Under the pieces are notes generated by a model. That model did not search any database. It had not been told where the DNA came from and was given only the letters and a program-made list of their open reading frames with translations. Below are positions 1 to 6,381 of a stretch of 9,265 nt of DNA, in pieces. A program made the position numbers and the translations under genes. Position 1 is the first letter of the stretch, and every line of letters begins with the position of its first letter. Origin of the DNA: Elusimicrobiota bacterium (lineage in GTDB: Bacteria > Elusimicrobiota > Elusimicrobia > Elusimicrobiales > Elusimicrobiaceae); NCBI GenBank assembly GCA_023393825.1, contig JAEXBW010000082.1:1-9265 (forward strand), in the 5' to 3' direction.

Positions 1-57
1 GCACAAAAACAGAGCGGCGGGGGTAAATATAAGGTAGAATTAAAGACCGCCTTTTAA
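1..57 (+). CDS. C-terminal end of an upstream gene (partial)
   Basis: The first frame is open from the window edge to a TAA at 55-57 and would encode an 18-residue tail ending QSGGGKYKVELKTAF. The composition (Gly-rich linker, then alternating charged and hydrophobic residues) is plausible for the end of a real protein. The next gene starts 30 nt downstream with its own ribosome binding site, which fits an operon-like arrangement on the + strand. A second frame is also open for 11 codons, so the frame choice is not certain. No function can be assigned from so short a piece. Confidence 0.4.
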   Translation, partial: AQKQSGGGKYKVELKTAF

Positions 58-87
58 ATATGGCAAGAGGCAGGCAAGGAGCAATTA

Positions 88-366
88 ATGGATAGCGAAA
101 TATTAGAACAGTTAAAAAATATCGGCCAACAGTTGGAAAAGATAACAAAGCTTTTGGAAGAAAAGAAATCTTTTTCTAAACCTTCTTTTGGCGATAGAAA
201 ACCCTTTGGCGACAGGAAGCCTTTTGGCGATAGAAAGCCCTTTGGCAGAAGAGAAGACAGAGATTTCGGCCCCAAGAAATCCCGCTTTGGCGCTGACGGT
301 AAACCCAGATTTATTGCCGACGGAAGAGATTCATCTTTCGCAGGCAAAAAACGCAGACCTTTTTAA
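88..366 (+). CDS. Small basic coiled-coil protein with FGDRKP tandem repeats, unknown function
   Basis: A 92-residue protein with a clear AAGGAG ribosome binding site (76-81), 6 nt before the ATG. Residues 1-27 form an amphipathic helix with heptad-spaced Leu/Ile (L6, I12, L16, I19, L22-L23), likely a short coiled coil for oligomerisation. Residues 28-92 are low complexity, rich in Lys, Arg, Gly and Phe. They include three exact FGDRKP copies at residues 34-51, a fourth degenerate copy (FGRRED), and a strongly basic end (KKRRPF). No zinc-binding cysteines, signal peptide or membrane segment is present. Basic Phe/Gly/Arg tails of this type occur in RNA-associated proteins such as DEAD-box helicase C-termini. 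From memory, small bacterial proteins with a similar N-terminal helix and linker usually carry a CxxC zinc ribbon, which is missing here. An RNA-related role is an inference, helped only by the cold-shock gene that follows. Confidence 0.75.
   Translation: MDSEILEQLKNIGQQLEKITKLLEEKKSFSKPSFGDRKPFGDRKPFGDRKPFGRREDRDFGPKKSRFGADGKPRFIADGRDSSFAGKKRRPF
187..252 (+). repeat. 18-bp in-frame tandem repeat encoding FGDRKP
   Basis: Three full 18-bp units (187-204, 205-222, 223-240) plus a partial fourth encode FGDRKP three times, then FGRR. The units differ from each other mainly at synonymous positions (GAT/GAC, AGA/AGG, AAA/AAG, CCC/CCT). This suggests the peptide repeat is maintained by selection, rather than being a very recent duplication. 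Confidence 0.85.
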
Positions 367-392
367 CTTGTTCGGACTAATTTTTTAGGTTG

Positions 393-423
393 TTGTGCGA
401 AAGTGCCTTAAAAAAGGTACAAT
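393..423 (+). promoter_or_regulatory. Possible promoter for the cold-shock gene
   Basis: TACAAT at 418-423 differs from the consensus -10 by one base. A weak -35-like TTGTGC lies at 393-398 with a long 19-nt spacer. A start near 430 would give a leader of about 140 nt before the cold-shock ATG, and long leaders are typical of cold-shock genes. The same stretch holds a 7-bp inverted repeat (GTGCCTT 403-409 / AAGGTAC 414-420, one G-U pair). That could instead be a weak terminator for the preceding gene, though no good T-run follows it. Confidence 0.35.
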
Positions 424-504
424 ATATTTAACGGTTTTATTTTGCGATGTATTTTCTTCTTTTTAAAGAACTAAGTAATGTTTCAAAATAATTCGTAAAA
501 AAAT

Positions 505-543
505 TTTCAAGTTATCTTGAAAGTAGCTTTATTCGTAAAGCTA
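505..543 (+). promoter_or_regulatory. Tandem hairpins in the cold-shock mRNA leader
   Basis: Two perfect stem-loops sit one base apart, just upstream of the cold-shock ribosome binding site. The first is TTTCAAG (505-511) paired with CTTGAAA (516-522) around TTAT. The second is TAGCTTTA (524-531) paired with TAAAGCTA (536-543) around a TTCG tetraloop. A weaker AT-only palindrome (TTCTTT/AAAGAA, 457-470) lies further upstream. The pieces TTTCAA and ATTCGTAAA each occur a second time upstream (481-486 and 491-499), so an alternative pairing of TTGAAA with 481-486 is possible. Temperature-dependent control of translation is inferred from the location and from known behaviour of csp leaders. Confidence 0.6.
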
Positions 544-570
544 AGTTTAAAAAAAGGAAGTAATACACAA

Positions 571-774
571 ATGGCAAAAGGTAAAATTAAATGGTTTAAC
601 GACCAAAAAGGCTACGGCTTTATCACCCCTGAAGACGGTTCTGCAGACTTGTTCGCTCACTATCAGGAAATCCAGGGCGAAGGTTTTAAAACCTTAGCGG
701 AAGGCCAATCGGTAGAATTTGAAGTAACCTCTTCTCCCAAAGGCCCCAAAGCAGTTAACATTAAAAAGATCTAA
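571..774 (+). CDS. csp: Cold-shock-domain RNA chaperone (CspA family)
   Basis: A 67-residue protein that is essentially one cold-shock domain, a five-stranded OB fold binding single-stranded RNA or DNA in the cytoplasm. Visible hallmarks are the KGKIKWFN start, RNP1 as KGYGFI (residues 13-18), RNP2 as LFAHY (27-31), and the family-typical C-terminal motif GPKAVNI. Length matches the family (65-70 residues). The ATG at 571 is chosen because AAGGAAG lies at 554-560 and the domain starts right after it. The in-frame ATT/ATG-like extension back to 517 would run through the leader hairpins and add residues no family member has. A long structured leader precedes it and a strong terminator follows, so it is probably a single-gene transcript. 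RNP2 carries Ala where many Csps have Val (LFAHY rather than VFVHF), a variant also common in proteobacterial Csps. Confidence 0.96.
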   Translation: MAKGKIKWFNDQKGYGFITPEDGSADLFAHYQEIQGEGFKTLAEGQSVEFEVTSSPKGPKAVNIKKI

Positions 775-792
775 GTTTTTTAATTTTAATTT

Positions 793-830
793 AAAAGCCG
801 ACGTTTTCATTAACGTCGGCTTTTCCTTTT
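793..830. terminator. Bidirectional rho-independent terminator
   Basis: AAAAGCCGACGTT (793-805) pairs perfectly with AACGTCGGCTTTT (812-824) across a 6-base loop, giving a 13-bp stem. On the + strand it is followed by TTTTCCTTTT, ending the cold-shock transcript. On the - strand the stem also ends in TTTT, so it can end the convergent RND operon whose last gene stops at 866. Confidence 0.93.
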
Positions 831-855
831 ATATCTTTTTATATCTTTTTATATT
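826..855. repeat. Short 10-bp AT-rich tandem repeat
   Basis: ATATCTTTTT occurs twice exactly (831-840 and 841-850), flanked by partial copies (CTTTT before, ATATT after). It lies between the terminator and the convergent gene end. It looks like slippage-prone spacer sequence, and I see no function for it. Confidence 0.6.
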
Positions 856-865
856 CGCAATCTTT

Positions 866-1054
866 TTATTCTTTTATTCCCGCCAACCGCAAAAACCACA
901 TTGCGGGACACCACTTTGTAAATGCCGATTGTATAAGGTTAATCCCCGCAAATACATTAATAAGGTAAAACCACGGGCTTACAAAAAAGCCTAAAGCTAT
1001 CCCCAGCAAATTAACAATGCCCGCAAGCAGGCGCAGTGCTTCATTTATATTCAT
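866..1054 (-). CDS. Small inner-membrane protein, DUF2892 (YgaP-like transmembrane domain)
   Basis: A 62-residue protein with a short amphipathic N-terminus (MNINEALRLLAG), a hydrophobic segment at about residues 10-25 and a second at about 28-43. It ends in the family-typical motif GINLIQSAFTKWCP with Cys49. This pattern fits DUF2892, which occurs either fused to rhodanese domains (as in YgaP) or alone, and whose exact function is unknown. The ATG lies one base after the RND permease stop codon. Its ribosome binding site (AAGGGGA) lies inside the last codons of that gene, so translation is probably coupled. Being last in an efflux operon suggests an accessory role in the pump or in thiol/sulfur chemistry, which is inference only. 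Confidence 0.85.
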   Translation of the reverse strand: MNINEALRLLAGIVNLLGIALGFFVSPWFYLINVFAGINLIQSAFTKWCPAMWFLRLAGIKE

Positions 1055-1055
1055 A

Positions 1056-4000
1056 TCAATTCCCCTTTTTATTCTTTTTACCGTAAAACAAATAGTACAG
1101 CGTCGGCACCGAGGTGCGTGATAACACGGTGGAGGCTATTGCCCCGCCGATAAGCGATATTGCAAGGCCTTGGAAGATAGGGTCAAACAATATCACCGCG
1201 CCCGCCACCACAACGGCCGCCGCCGTCAGCAGCATCGGCCTAAAGCGGGCAAGACCTGCCTGTATACAGGCTTCGGCAACGCTTTCGCCGTGTTCTATCT
1301 TCATCTTAATAAAGTCCACAAGTATTATAGAGCTGCGCACTTCTATGCCCGCGCCCGCTATAAAACCTATCATAGAGGTTGCGGTAAAGAAAGAGCCTGC
1401 CATCCAATGCCCCGTAAGCACGCCCACAAGCGTAAGCGGTATGGGCGCCATAATGATAAGCGGCACGCTAAAGCTGCCAAACCACGCTACCACCAAAACA
1501 TATATAAGTATAAGCACCATTGCAAAAGAGATACCCATATCGCGGAAGACTTCGTATGTAACCTGCCATTCGCCGTCCCACTTTATTGATGTCCCGCCCG
1601 TGTTGTCGGGTTGGCGCGCGTAGAATTGTTTTATCTCTATGCCGCGCTCTTTTGCCAGTTGGTCTATCTTGCCGCGCAGTTCCAAAATGGCATAGACGGG
1701 GCTTTCTATTTCTCCCGCAACTTCTGCCGTTACATAAGTAACTTTTTGCATATTCTTTTGATATAGCGGCAAGGCGGCTTCCCCCGTGTTCTGCTCGGTT
1801 AAAGACCCAACTTGTAAAGCTGTACCGTTGGCGGAAAATAAGCGCACGGCTTTTGCGCCGCTTTCATTTTTACGCATTTCCTGCGGCAGGCGCAGATTGA
1901 TTGAAACGGGTTCGGCCTCCCCCGCCACATGGGCCAAGCCTATATCCGCCCCATTAAGCGCGATGTGCGCAGTTTGCGCTATATCGGCGGAAGAAATGCC
2001 GTTAAGCGTAGCTTTTTGGCGGTTAACAACAAGCGTTGTTTGCGGTTGCGCTTCGGGCAGATAACTGTCTATATCAACAATGCCTTTTGTTTTAGCCAAA
2101 ATGTTTTTTATATCAAGGGCAAGGGCATTGCGCTTTGCCGCGTCGTCGTTATAAACTTCTATCACTAAAGTTGAAAGTACGGGCGGACCGGGGGGGACTT
2201 CCGCCACTTGCAAACGCGCGCCATACTTTGCTGCTATTGCTTGGAACATCGGCCTTGCGGAAGATGCTATCTGGTGGCTTTGGCGTTTGCGTTCATCTTT
2301 TGGCGCAAGGTTAACTTGTATATCGGCCTGCCACGGACGGGTACGCATAAAATAGTGGCGCACAAGTCCGTTAAAGTTATAAGGCGCGGCCGCGCCGACA
2401 TAGGCTTGTACGTCAGCCGCTTCAGGCAGGGTACGCGCGGCGATGGCAACTTCGTCCGCGGCTTTTTGCGTAAGTTCAAAAGAGGAACTTTCAGGCATAT
2501 TAAGGATAACCTGAAACTCGTTTTTATTATCAAACGGCAGCATTTTTGCCTGCACTTTATGCGTTACCACAAGCAACATAGACAAAGCCGCCAAACCGAA
2601 TGTAATTATAAGCGAAGTGTACAAAGCTTTGCGGTTTGCAAATAATTTGTGCATCAGTTTTATGTAAAGCTTATCGGTAAAAGATTTATGGTCTTTATCA
2701 ATATGTTTTTTGGGTGTCCACTTTTCCAATATCAAAGTAAACAGCCACGGGCTTATAATAAAAGCTATGCCAAGGGAAAGTATCATAGCAACGGACGCGC
2801 CGACGGGAATTGGCATCATATAAGGCCCCATCATACCGCTTACAAAGGCCATCGGTAATATGGAAGCTATGACGGCAAGCGTGGCAAGAATTGTAGGATT
2901 GCCGACTTCGTCCACGGCGCGCAGGGCGGTTTGCCACTTGGGCGCGTCGGGGTCAAGCGTCCAATGGCGGTGAATATTTTCCACAACCACGATAGCATCG
3001 TCAACCAATATACCTATGGAAAAAATTAAGGCAAACAGCGTGATGCGGTTTAAGGTATAACCCGCCAAAAAGTAAACCAATAAAGTAAGGCCAAGCGTAA
3101 CAGGCACGGCTACAAGCACAACAAGCGCTTCCCTTATGCCCAGCGCAAAAGCTATAAGCAGAGTAACGGAAAGCGTGGCAAGGAGCATGTGGAACAAAAG
3201 CTCGTCTGATTTTTCCTTAGCGGTATGGCCGTAGTCGCGAGTAACCGTCCATGTTATGTTTGAGGGTATCGCGCCTTTTGCGCGCATGGCCTCCGCGCGG
3301 CTTAAGACTTCTTCCGATACGCGGGTGGCGTTTGCGCCCTTGCGTTTGGCTATGCTTAAGGTAACGGCGGGGCGGCTGCCGTTTGCATCGTAAATTGTTA
3401 CGGAGTTTTCATCTTCGTCAGGGCCGTCGGTAACTTGCGCCACTTGGGAAAGCGGCACGGGCCGCCCGTCCCACAGGCCGACTATGGTGTTTTTAAGGTC
3501 GTCTATATTGCGGATAAAAGAGTCGGTTTCCACAAGTAAACCTTTTTCGCCATCGGCGGTGCGGCCTGCGGGCAGGTTTATATTAGAGCTGCTTATAATG
3601 CCCGCAAGTTGTTGGGGCGTAATTTGCAGACGGGCAAGTTTTTCGGGCGAGAAGCGCACTAAAAACTGTCTTTTTTTGCCGCCTGTTATTGTGGTTTCGG
3701 AAACTTCTGAAATTGAGGAAATTTCGTCCCGCAAGGCGGCGGCTGTGCGGCGCAGTTCAAGCTGAGTTGCTTTATCCCCGTGGAAGGTTAGGGCGAGTAT
3801 AGGCACATCATCTATACTGCGCGGTTTGATAAGCGGCTGCGGCGCGCCCTGCGGCACAAAGTCCGCGTTGGAATGGACCTTTGTAAAAAGGCGGGTCATA
3901 GCTTCTTCCCCGTCCGTGCCTACTTTAAAGCGCACTATAAACATTGCAAAGTTATTTTCCGCCGTAGCATATACATATTCCACGTCGGGGATTTCCATAA

Positions 4001-4235
4001 GTTTGCGCTGGCCTAAGGTTGAAAGGCGGTCCTGCACTTCCTGCGCGTTGGCGCCGGGGAAGGGGACTAAAATATCAAACATCGGCACCGATATTTGCGG
4101 CTCCTCCTCGCGCGGCAAACTGACGGCGGCAAAAAAGCCCGCCAGTAAACTTGCCAAAACTATAAGCGGCGTTAATTTAGAACGGACAAAAGCTTGCGCT
4201 ATTCTGCCCGCAAGGCCGAGATTTTCCAATTTCAT
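1056..4235 (-). CDS. RND-family efflux permease (AcrB/AcrD/AcrF-like)
   Basis: A 1059-residue inner-membrane proton-driven exporter of the RND superfamily, normal in length. TM1 lies at about residues 22-40, followed by PREEEPQISVP and a first periplasmic porter region (about 41-345). TM2-TM6 span about 346-505 and include GILVDDAIVVVEN, with the paired proton-relay aspartates D412-D413 in TM4. TM7 is at about 538-557, then a second periplasmic region with the clade-typical PPGPPVLSTL (681-690). The last TM bundle is at about 900-1050. The hydrophobic-efflux type (DD pair in TM4) is favoured over the metal-efflux type. At the position of AcrB Lys940 I align Arg967 (GIEVRSSIILVDF). From memory, Arg is common there in this clade, but the following Asn is Ser here. 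The ATG overlaps the TolC stop by 4 bp (ATGA), with a strong GGAGGT site 5 nt upstream. Substrate cannot be read from the sequence. Confidence 0.95.
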   Translation of the reverse strand: MKLENLGLAGRIAQAFVRSKLTPLIVLASLLAGFFAAVSLPREEEPQISVPMFDILVPFPGANAQEVQDRLSTLGQRKLMEIPDVEYVYATAENNFAMFIVRFKVGTDGEEAMTRLFTKVHSNADFVPQGAPQPLIKPRSIDDVPILALTFHGDKATQLELRRTAAALRDEISSISEVSETTITGGKKRQFLVRFSPEKLARLQITPQQLAGIISSSNINLPAGRTADGEKGLLVETDSFIRNIDDLKNTIVGLWDGRPVPLSQVAQVTDGPDEDENSVTIYDANGSRPAVTLSIAKRKGANATRVSEEVLSRAEAMRAKGAIPSNITWTVTRDYGHTAKEKSDELLFHMLLATLSVTLLIAFALGIREALVVLVAVPVTLGLTLLVYFLAGYTLNRITLFALIFSIGILVDDAIVVVENIHRHWTLDPDAPKWQTALRAVDEVGNPTILATLAVIASILPMAFVSGMMGPYMMPIPVGASVAMILSLGIAFIISPWLFTLILEKWTPKKHIDKDHKSFTDKLYIKLMHKLFANRKALYTSLIITFGLAALSMLLVVTHKVQAKMLPFDNKNEFQVILNMPESSSFELTQKAADEVAIAARTLPEAADVQAYVGAAAPYNFNGLVRHYFMRTRPWQADIQVNLAPKDERKRQSHQIASSARPMFQAIAAKYGARLQVAEVPPGPPVLSTLVIEVYNDDAAKRNALALDIKNILAKTKGIVDIDSYLPEAQPQTTLVVNRQKATLNGISSADIAQTAHIALNGADIGLAHVAGEAEPVSINLRLPQEMRKNESGAKAVRLFSANGTALQVGSLTEQNTGEAALPLYQKNMQKVTYVTAEVAGEIESPVYAILELRGKIDQLAKERGIEIKQFYARQPDNTGGTSIKWDGEWQVTYEVFRDMGISFAMVLILIYVLVVAWFGSFSVPLIIMAPIPLTLVGVLTGHWMAGSFFTATSMIGFIAGAGIEVRSSIILVDFIKMKIEHGESVAEACIQAGLARFRPMLLTAAAVVVAGAVILFDPIFQGLAISLIGGAIASTVLSRTSVPTLYYLFYGKKNKKGN

Positions 4236-5587
4236 TTTGTACCTCCAAGCGCGGCGCTGATATTATCGGCTGCGGTTTGGTCAAATTCTCCCGCCATAAA
4301 AAGCGAGGCGGCGTAATAAAAATGCAGTTTAAACGTTATTTCCGCCAAGGAACTACGGGCGGACATAAGGGCGGCTTCCGCGCGGACAACTTCCAACACG
4401 CTTTGGCGGCCCTGACGGAATAAAGGCTTAAAAAGCTCTAAGGAGCGTTGCGCGTTTTCCACCGCTTCGCGCGCGGCGGGCAGCGCGGCTTTGGCGCTTT
4501 CGTATTCTCTGCGGTAACGCAGCAAGTCAGCTGCAGCGGCGTCTGCTAAAGCGGCGGCTTGTTCCTGCGCCTGAAGTTTTTGCGCTTCTCGCTGTTTAAC
4601 GCGCGGGGAGCGTGTAAAATCCCCAAACGGAACAGTCATACTTACGCCGACGGTATTGAGCAACGGATTGTTGGAGAAATCTCTGGTATTTGTTTGCAGC
4701 TGCGCGAACACGCCGATTTGCGGCATGAGAGAATTTGACTCTAAAGAGCGGGCGATATCCGCGTTTTTGGCTTCAAGGCGGGCGGCAATAAGGTCCCCGC
4801 GGGTTTGGGAAAGTTTTTGTAATTTTTCCTGCTCATTGCCGATATTATAGAGGAAAGCCGTAAAACTTCCCGACGGTTTTAAAGTGTTTTGCGTATTTCT
4901 GCCAAGGCGTACGGCAAGCGCGGCGGACTGGGCAAGAATATCATTTTCAAACATAGTGCGCGTTGTTTTTATGGAGGAAAGCGCCGCCTGTGCCGCATAA
5001 TAATCCGAGCCTAAAACAAAACCTTTTGAGCGCAATCTATCCGCTGTTTTAATTTGCTCTTCGGCCGATTTTTGTGCCTGAGCCGATATTTTAGCAAGTT
5101 CGGTTTTTAGCGCAAGCATAAGATATGTTTGGGTGGTGCCGAAGAGTTCCGCCTGTTGCGTGTAATCCAAAGAAGATTGGCTTTGCGCCAAATAATTTTG
5201 GCCTAAGGCGCGCTGGTCGCGTATCTTAAAACCCGTAAATAAAGGCACTTCCAAAGAAAGCGCATTAGAAAAATTTGTGCGGTTATCGGGGTTGTTAAGT
5301 TTATCCAAATCAAAATGGCCTGCGGTAAAACTATCCTGCCTTAAAAGCGAACCGAAGACGTAAACAGGGTCGTTACCTGTTGTAAGCGCGGATTGATAAC
5401 TTAACTTTGGCAGGCGCATGGCATCTGCCTGATTGACGCCCTGACGGGCGGCTTCAACGGCTGCCGCGCGGCTTTTTACCATACGGCTGAAGGAGGCGGT
5501 TTCCCGCGCGGCTTGCGACAGAGATATTTGCTCCGCGCCCGCGCTTGCCGCCAAAAACAACAAAATAAGTGTAAGGTTTACTTTCAT
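4232..5587 (-). CDS. TolC-family outer-membrane efflux protein
   Basis: A 451-residue outer-membrane channel component. Residues 1-18 are a Sec signal peptide (MKVNLTLILLFLAASAGA, cleavage before EQ). Two OEP-type repeats follow, about 25-220 and 245-430, each with long Ala/Gln/Leu-rich helices for the periplasmic tunnel. Strand pairs such as TNFSNALSLEVPLFTG and NTVGVSMTVPFGDF form the barrel. GRQSVLEVVRAEAAL near the C-terminus is characteristic of the family. I chose the ATG at 5585-5587. An upstream in-frame GTG (5594-5596) adds three residues but lies only 3 nt from the AAGGGAG site (5600-5606), whereas the ATG lies 12 nt away and begins a proper signal peptide. It overlaps the RND permease gene, so the two are co-translated as outer and inner parts of one efflux system. 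No adaptor gene lies between them. Confidence 0.93.
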   Translation of the reverse strand: MKVNLTLILLFLAASAGAEQISLSQAARETASFSRMVKSRAAAVEAARQGVNQADAMRLPKLSYQSALTTGNDPVYVFGSLLRQDSFTAGHFDLDKLNNPDNRTNFSNALSLEVPLFTGFKIRDQRALGQNYLAQSQSSLDYTQQAELFGTTQTYLMLALKTELAKISAQAQKSAEEQIKTADRLRSKGFVLGSDYYAAQAALSSIKTTRTMFENDILAQSAALAVRLGRNTQNTLKPSGSFTAFLYNIGNEQEKLQKLSQTRGDLIAARLEAKNADIARSLESNSLMPQIGVFAQLQTNTRDFSNNPLLNTVGVSMTVPFGDFTRSPRVKQREAQKLQAQEQAAALADAAAADLLRYRREYESAKAALPAAREAVENAQRSLELFKPLFRQGRQSVLEVVRAEAALMSARSSLAEITFKLHFYYAASLFMAGEFDQTAADNISAALGGTK

Positions 5588-5717
5588 ATAAAACACTTTC
5601 TCCCTTTAATTTTAAGTAAATTTCTGTTTACGGGACTTAAAGATTAACACAAAGTTTTTTAAGGCCTCTACTAATTAGATGCCGCAGCGGGTCAAAAGGA
5701 TTCGCTGTATTTTAAAT

Positions 5718-5723
5718 ATTATA
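5718..5723 (-). promoter_or_regulatory. Possible -10 element upstream of the efflux operon
   Basis: The - strand reads TATAAT here, in the 149-nt gap between the sigma-factor stop and the tolC-like start. The -35 region at suitable spacing is poor (AAGACT-like). A start here would leave a leader of about 120 nt. No GC-rich hairpin terminator is visible in the gap, so read-through from the sigma gene is equally possible. Confidence 0.25.
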
Positions 5724-5736
5724 AATAATAATTCTT

Positions 5737-6291
5737 TTATTTAAAGTCTTTAAGCTGTTTTGTTAAGGCTTGTCTTGCGCGGTGCAGGCGAGATTTTATT
5801 GCGGGCAGGGTTATGCCCATTTGTTTGGCGGCCTGCGCTAGGGGCAGGTCTTCAATATCGCAAAGCATTATTGCCATACGCTGTTGGGGCGGCAAAGTGT
5901 TTAAGGCTTTGGAAACTGCTTGGGAAAGTTCGTTTTTTATTGCATTTTCGTTAACGCAGGAAGTTGACGGATGGTCTTTGCTGTTTTCGTCCGGCAGTTC
6001 TTCGCTGGGGTGGCGTTTTGCGCTGCGCATACGCTGCCAGCAGTTATTTGCGGCTATGCGGTAAAGCCAGGTGCTGAAGGCGGCATTGGCCTTAAAAGTT
6101 TTTATATTTTTAAGCGCGGAAAGCAAAGCCTCCTGCGCCACGTCTTCCGTTTCCGAAGGCATACGCACGCACAGGCCCGAGGCAATGCCGAACAGCCTGT
6201 CTTTATAGTTGGCGACAAGCGCGGCAAGGGCTTTTTGGTCCCCTTCTTTTGCGCGGGTTATAAGCTGTGCTTCGGTTTCTTTTTCTGTCAT
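5737..6291 (-). CDS. ECF-type RNA polymerase sigma factor (sigma-70 family, RpoE-like)
   Basis: A 184-residue protein with the two-domain layout of extracytoplasmic-function sigma factors. Region 2 spans about residues 25-92, including the core-binding DVAQEALLSALKNIKTF and the -10-reading FSTWLYRIAANNCWQRMR. A polar linker follows at 93-115. Region 4 spans about 125-182, including LPPQQRMAIMLCDIEDLPLAQAA and the recognition helix ITLPAIKSRLHRARQAL. Length is typical. No anti-sigma gene (zinc-finger or single-TM type) is adjacent. The next gene downstream on the same strand is the tolC-like gene, 149 nt away. The ATG at 6289-6291 lacks a recognisable Shine-Dalgarno sequence but is the only start that keeps region 2 whole. 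Response to envelope stress and control of the efflux operon are inferred from position only. Confidence 0.93.
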   Translation of the reverse strand: MTEKETEAQLITRAKEGDQKALAALVANYKDRLFGIASGLCVRMPSETEDVAQEALLSALKNIKTFKANAAFSTWLYRIAANNCWQRMRSAKRHPSEELPDENSKDHPSTSCVNENAIKNELSQAVSKALNTLPPQQRMAIMLCDIEDLPLAQAAKQMGITLPAIKSRLHRARQALTKQLKDFK

Positions 6292-6302
6292 AGCTTTAAA
6301 TA

Positions 6303-6308
6303 AGTATA
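6303..6308 (-). promoter_or_regulatory. Possible -10 element of the sigma-factor gene
   Basis: The - strand reads TATACT, 11 nt before the sigma-factor ATG. Transcription would then begin only a few bases before the start codon, which would explain the missing ribosome binding site (near-leaderless mRNA). No good -35 is seen at 16-18 nt upstream, and the adjacent terminator limits the space. Confidence 0.3.
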
Positions 6309-6329
6309 TGATTTTTATTTGACGATATA

Positions 6330-6355
6330 AAAGGCCCTTTTAAAAAAGGGCCTTT
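6330..6355 (-). terminator. Rho-independent terminator after the thioesterase gene
   Basis: AAAGGCCCT (6330-6338) pairs with AGGGCCTTT (6347-6355), with the inner TTT/AAA able to extend the stem. On the - strand the hairpin is followed by TTTATAT, a moderate U-tract, and lies 26 nt beyond the thioesterase stop. It separates the nifX-like/thioesterase operon from the sigma-factor gene. Confidence 0.85.
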
Positions 6356-6381
6356 ATGTGATAACTTAAATTGCGGATAAT

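Noticed and set aside
54..347. Long - strand open frame rich in FLSPKG repeats
   Set aside because: It is the antisense of the FGDRKP repeat gene, so its repeat is a by-product. It has no ribosome binding site and the + strand gene has better support.
403..420. Terminator after the FGDRKP-repeat gene
   Set aside because: The 7-bp stem contains a G-U pair and is not followed by a T-run. It overlaps a near-consensus -10, so I list it only as an alternative.
517..570. N-terminal extension of the cold-shock protein
   Set aside because: It would be translated through the leader hairpins, adds 18 residues unlike any Csp, and a good ribosome binding site points to the ATG at 571.
826..855. CRISPR-like or regulatory direct repeats
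   Set aside because: Units are only 10 bp, adjacent without spacers and purely AT-rich, so simple tandem repeat is the better reading.
1114..4260. Several + strand open frames of 69-169 codons
   Set aside because: All lie antisense to the well-supported RND permease and TolC-like genes, and their compositions are unlike real proteins.
5594..5596. GTG start for the TolC-like protein
   Set aside because: It lies only 3 nt from the ribosome binding site and adds residues before a complete signal peptide that starts at the ATG at 5585-5587.
5971..6303. + strand 110-codon open frame
   Set aside because: Antisense to the ECF sigma factor, whose regions 2 and 4 are intact. No family features are seen in the antisense product.
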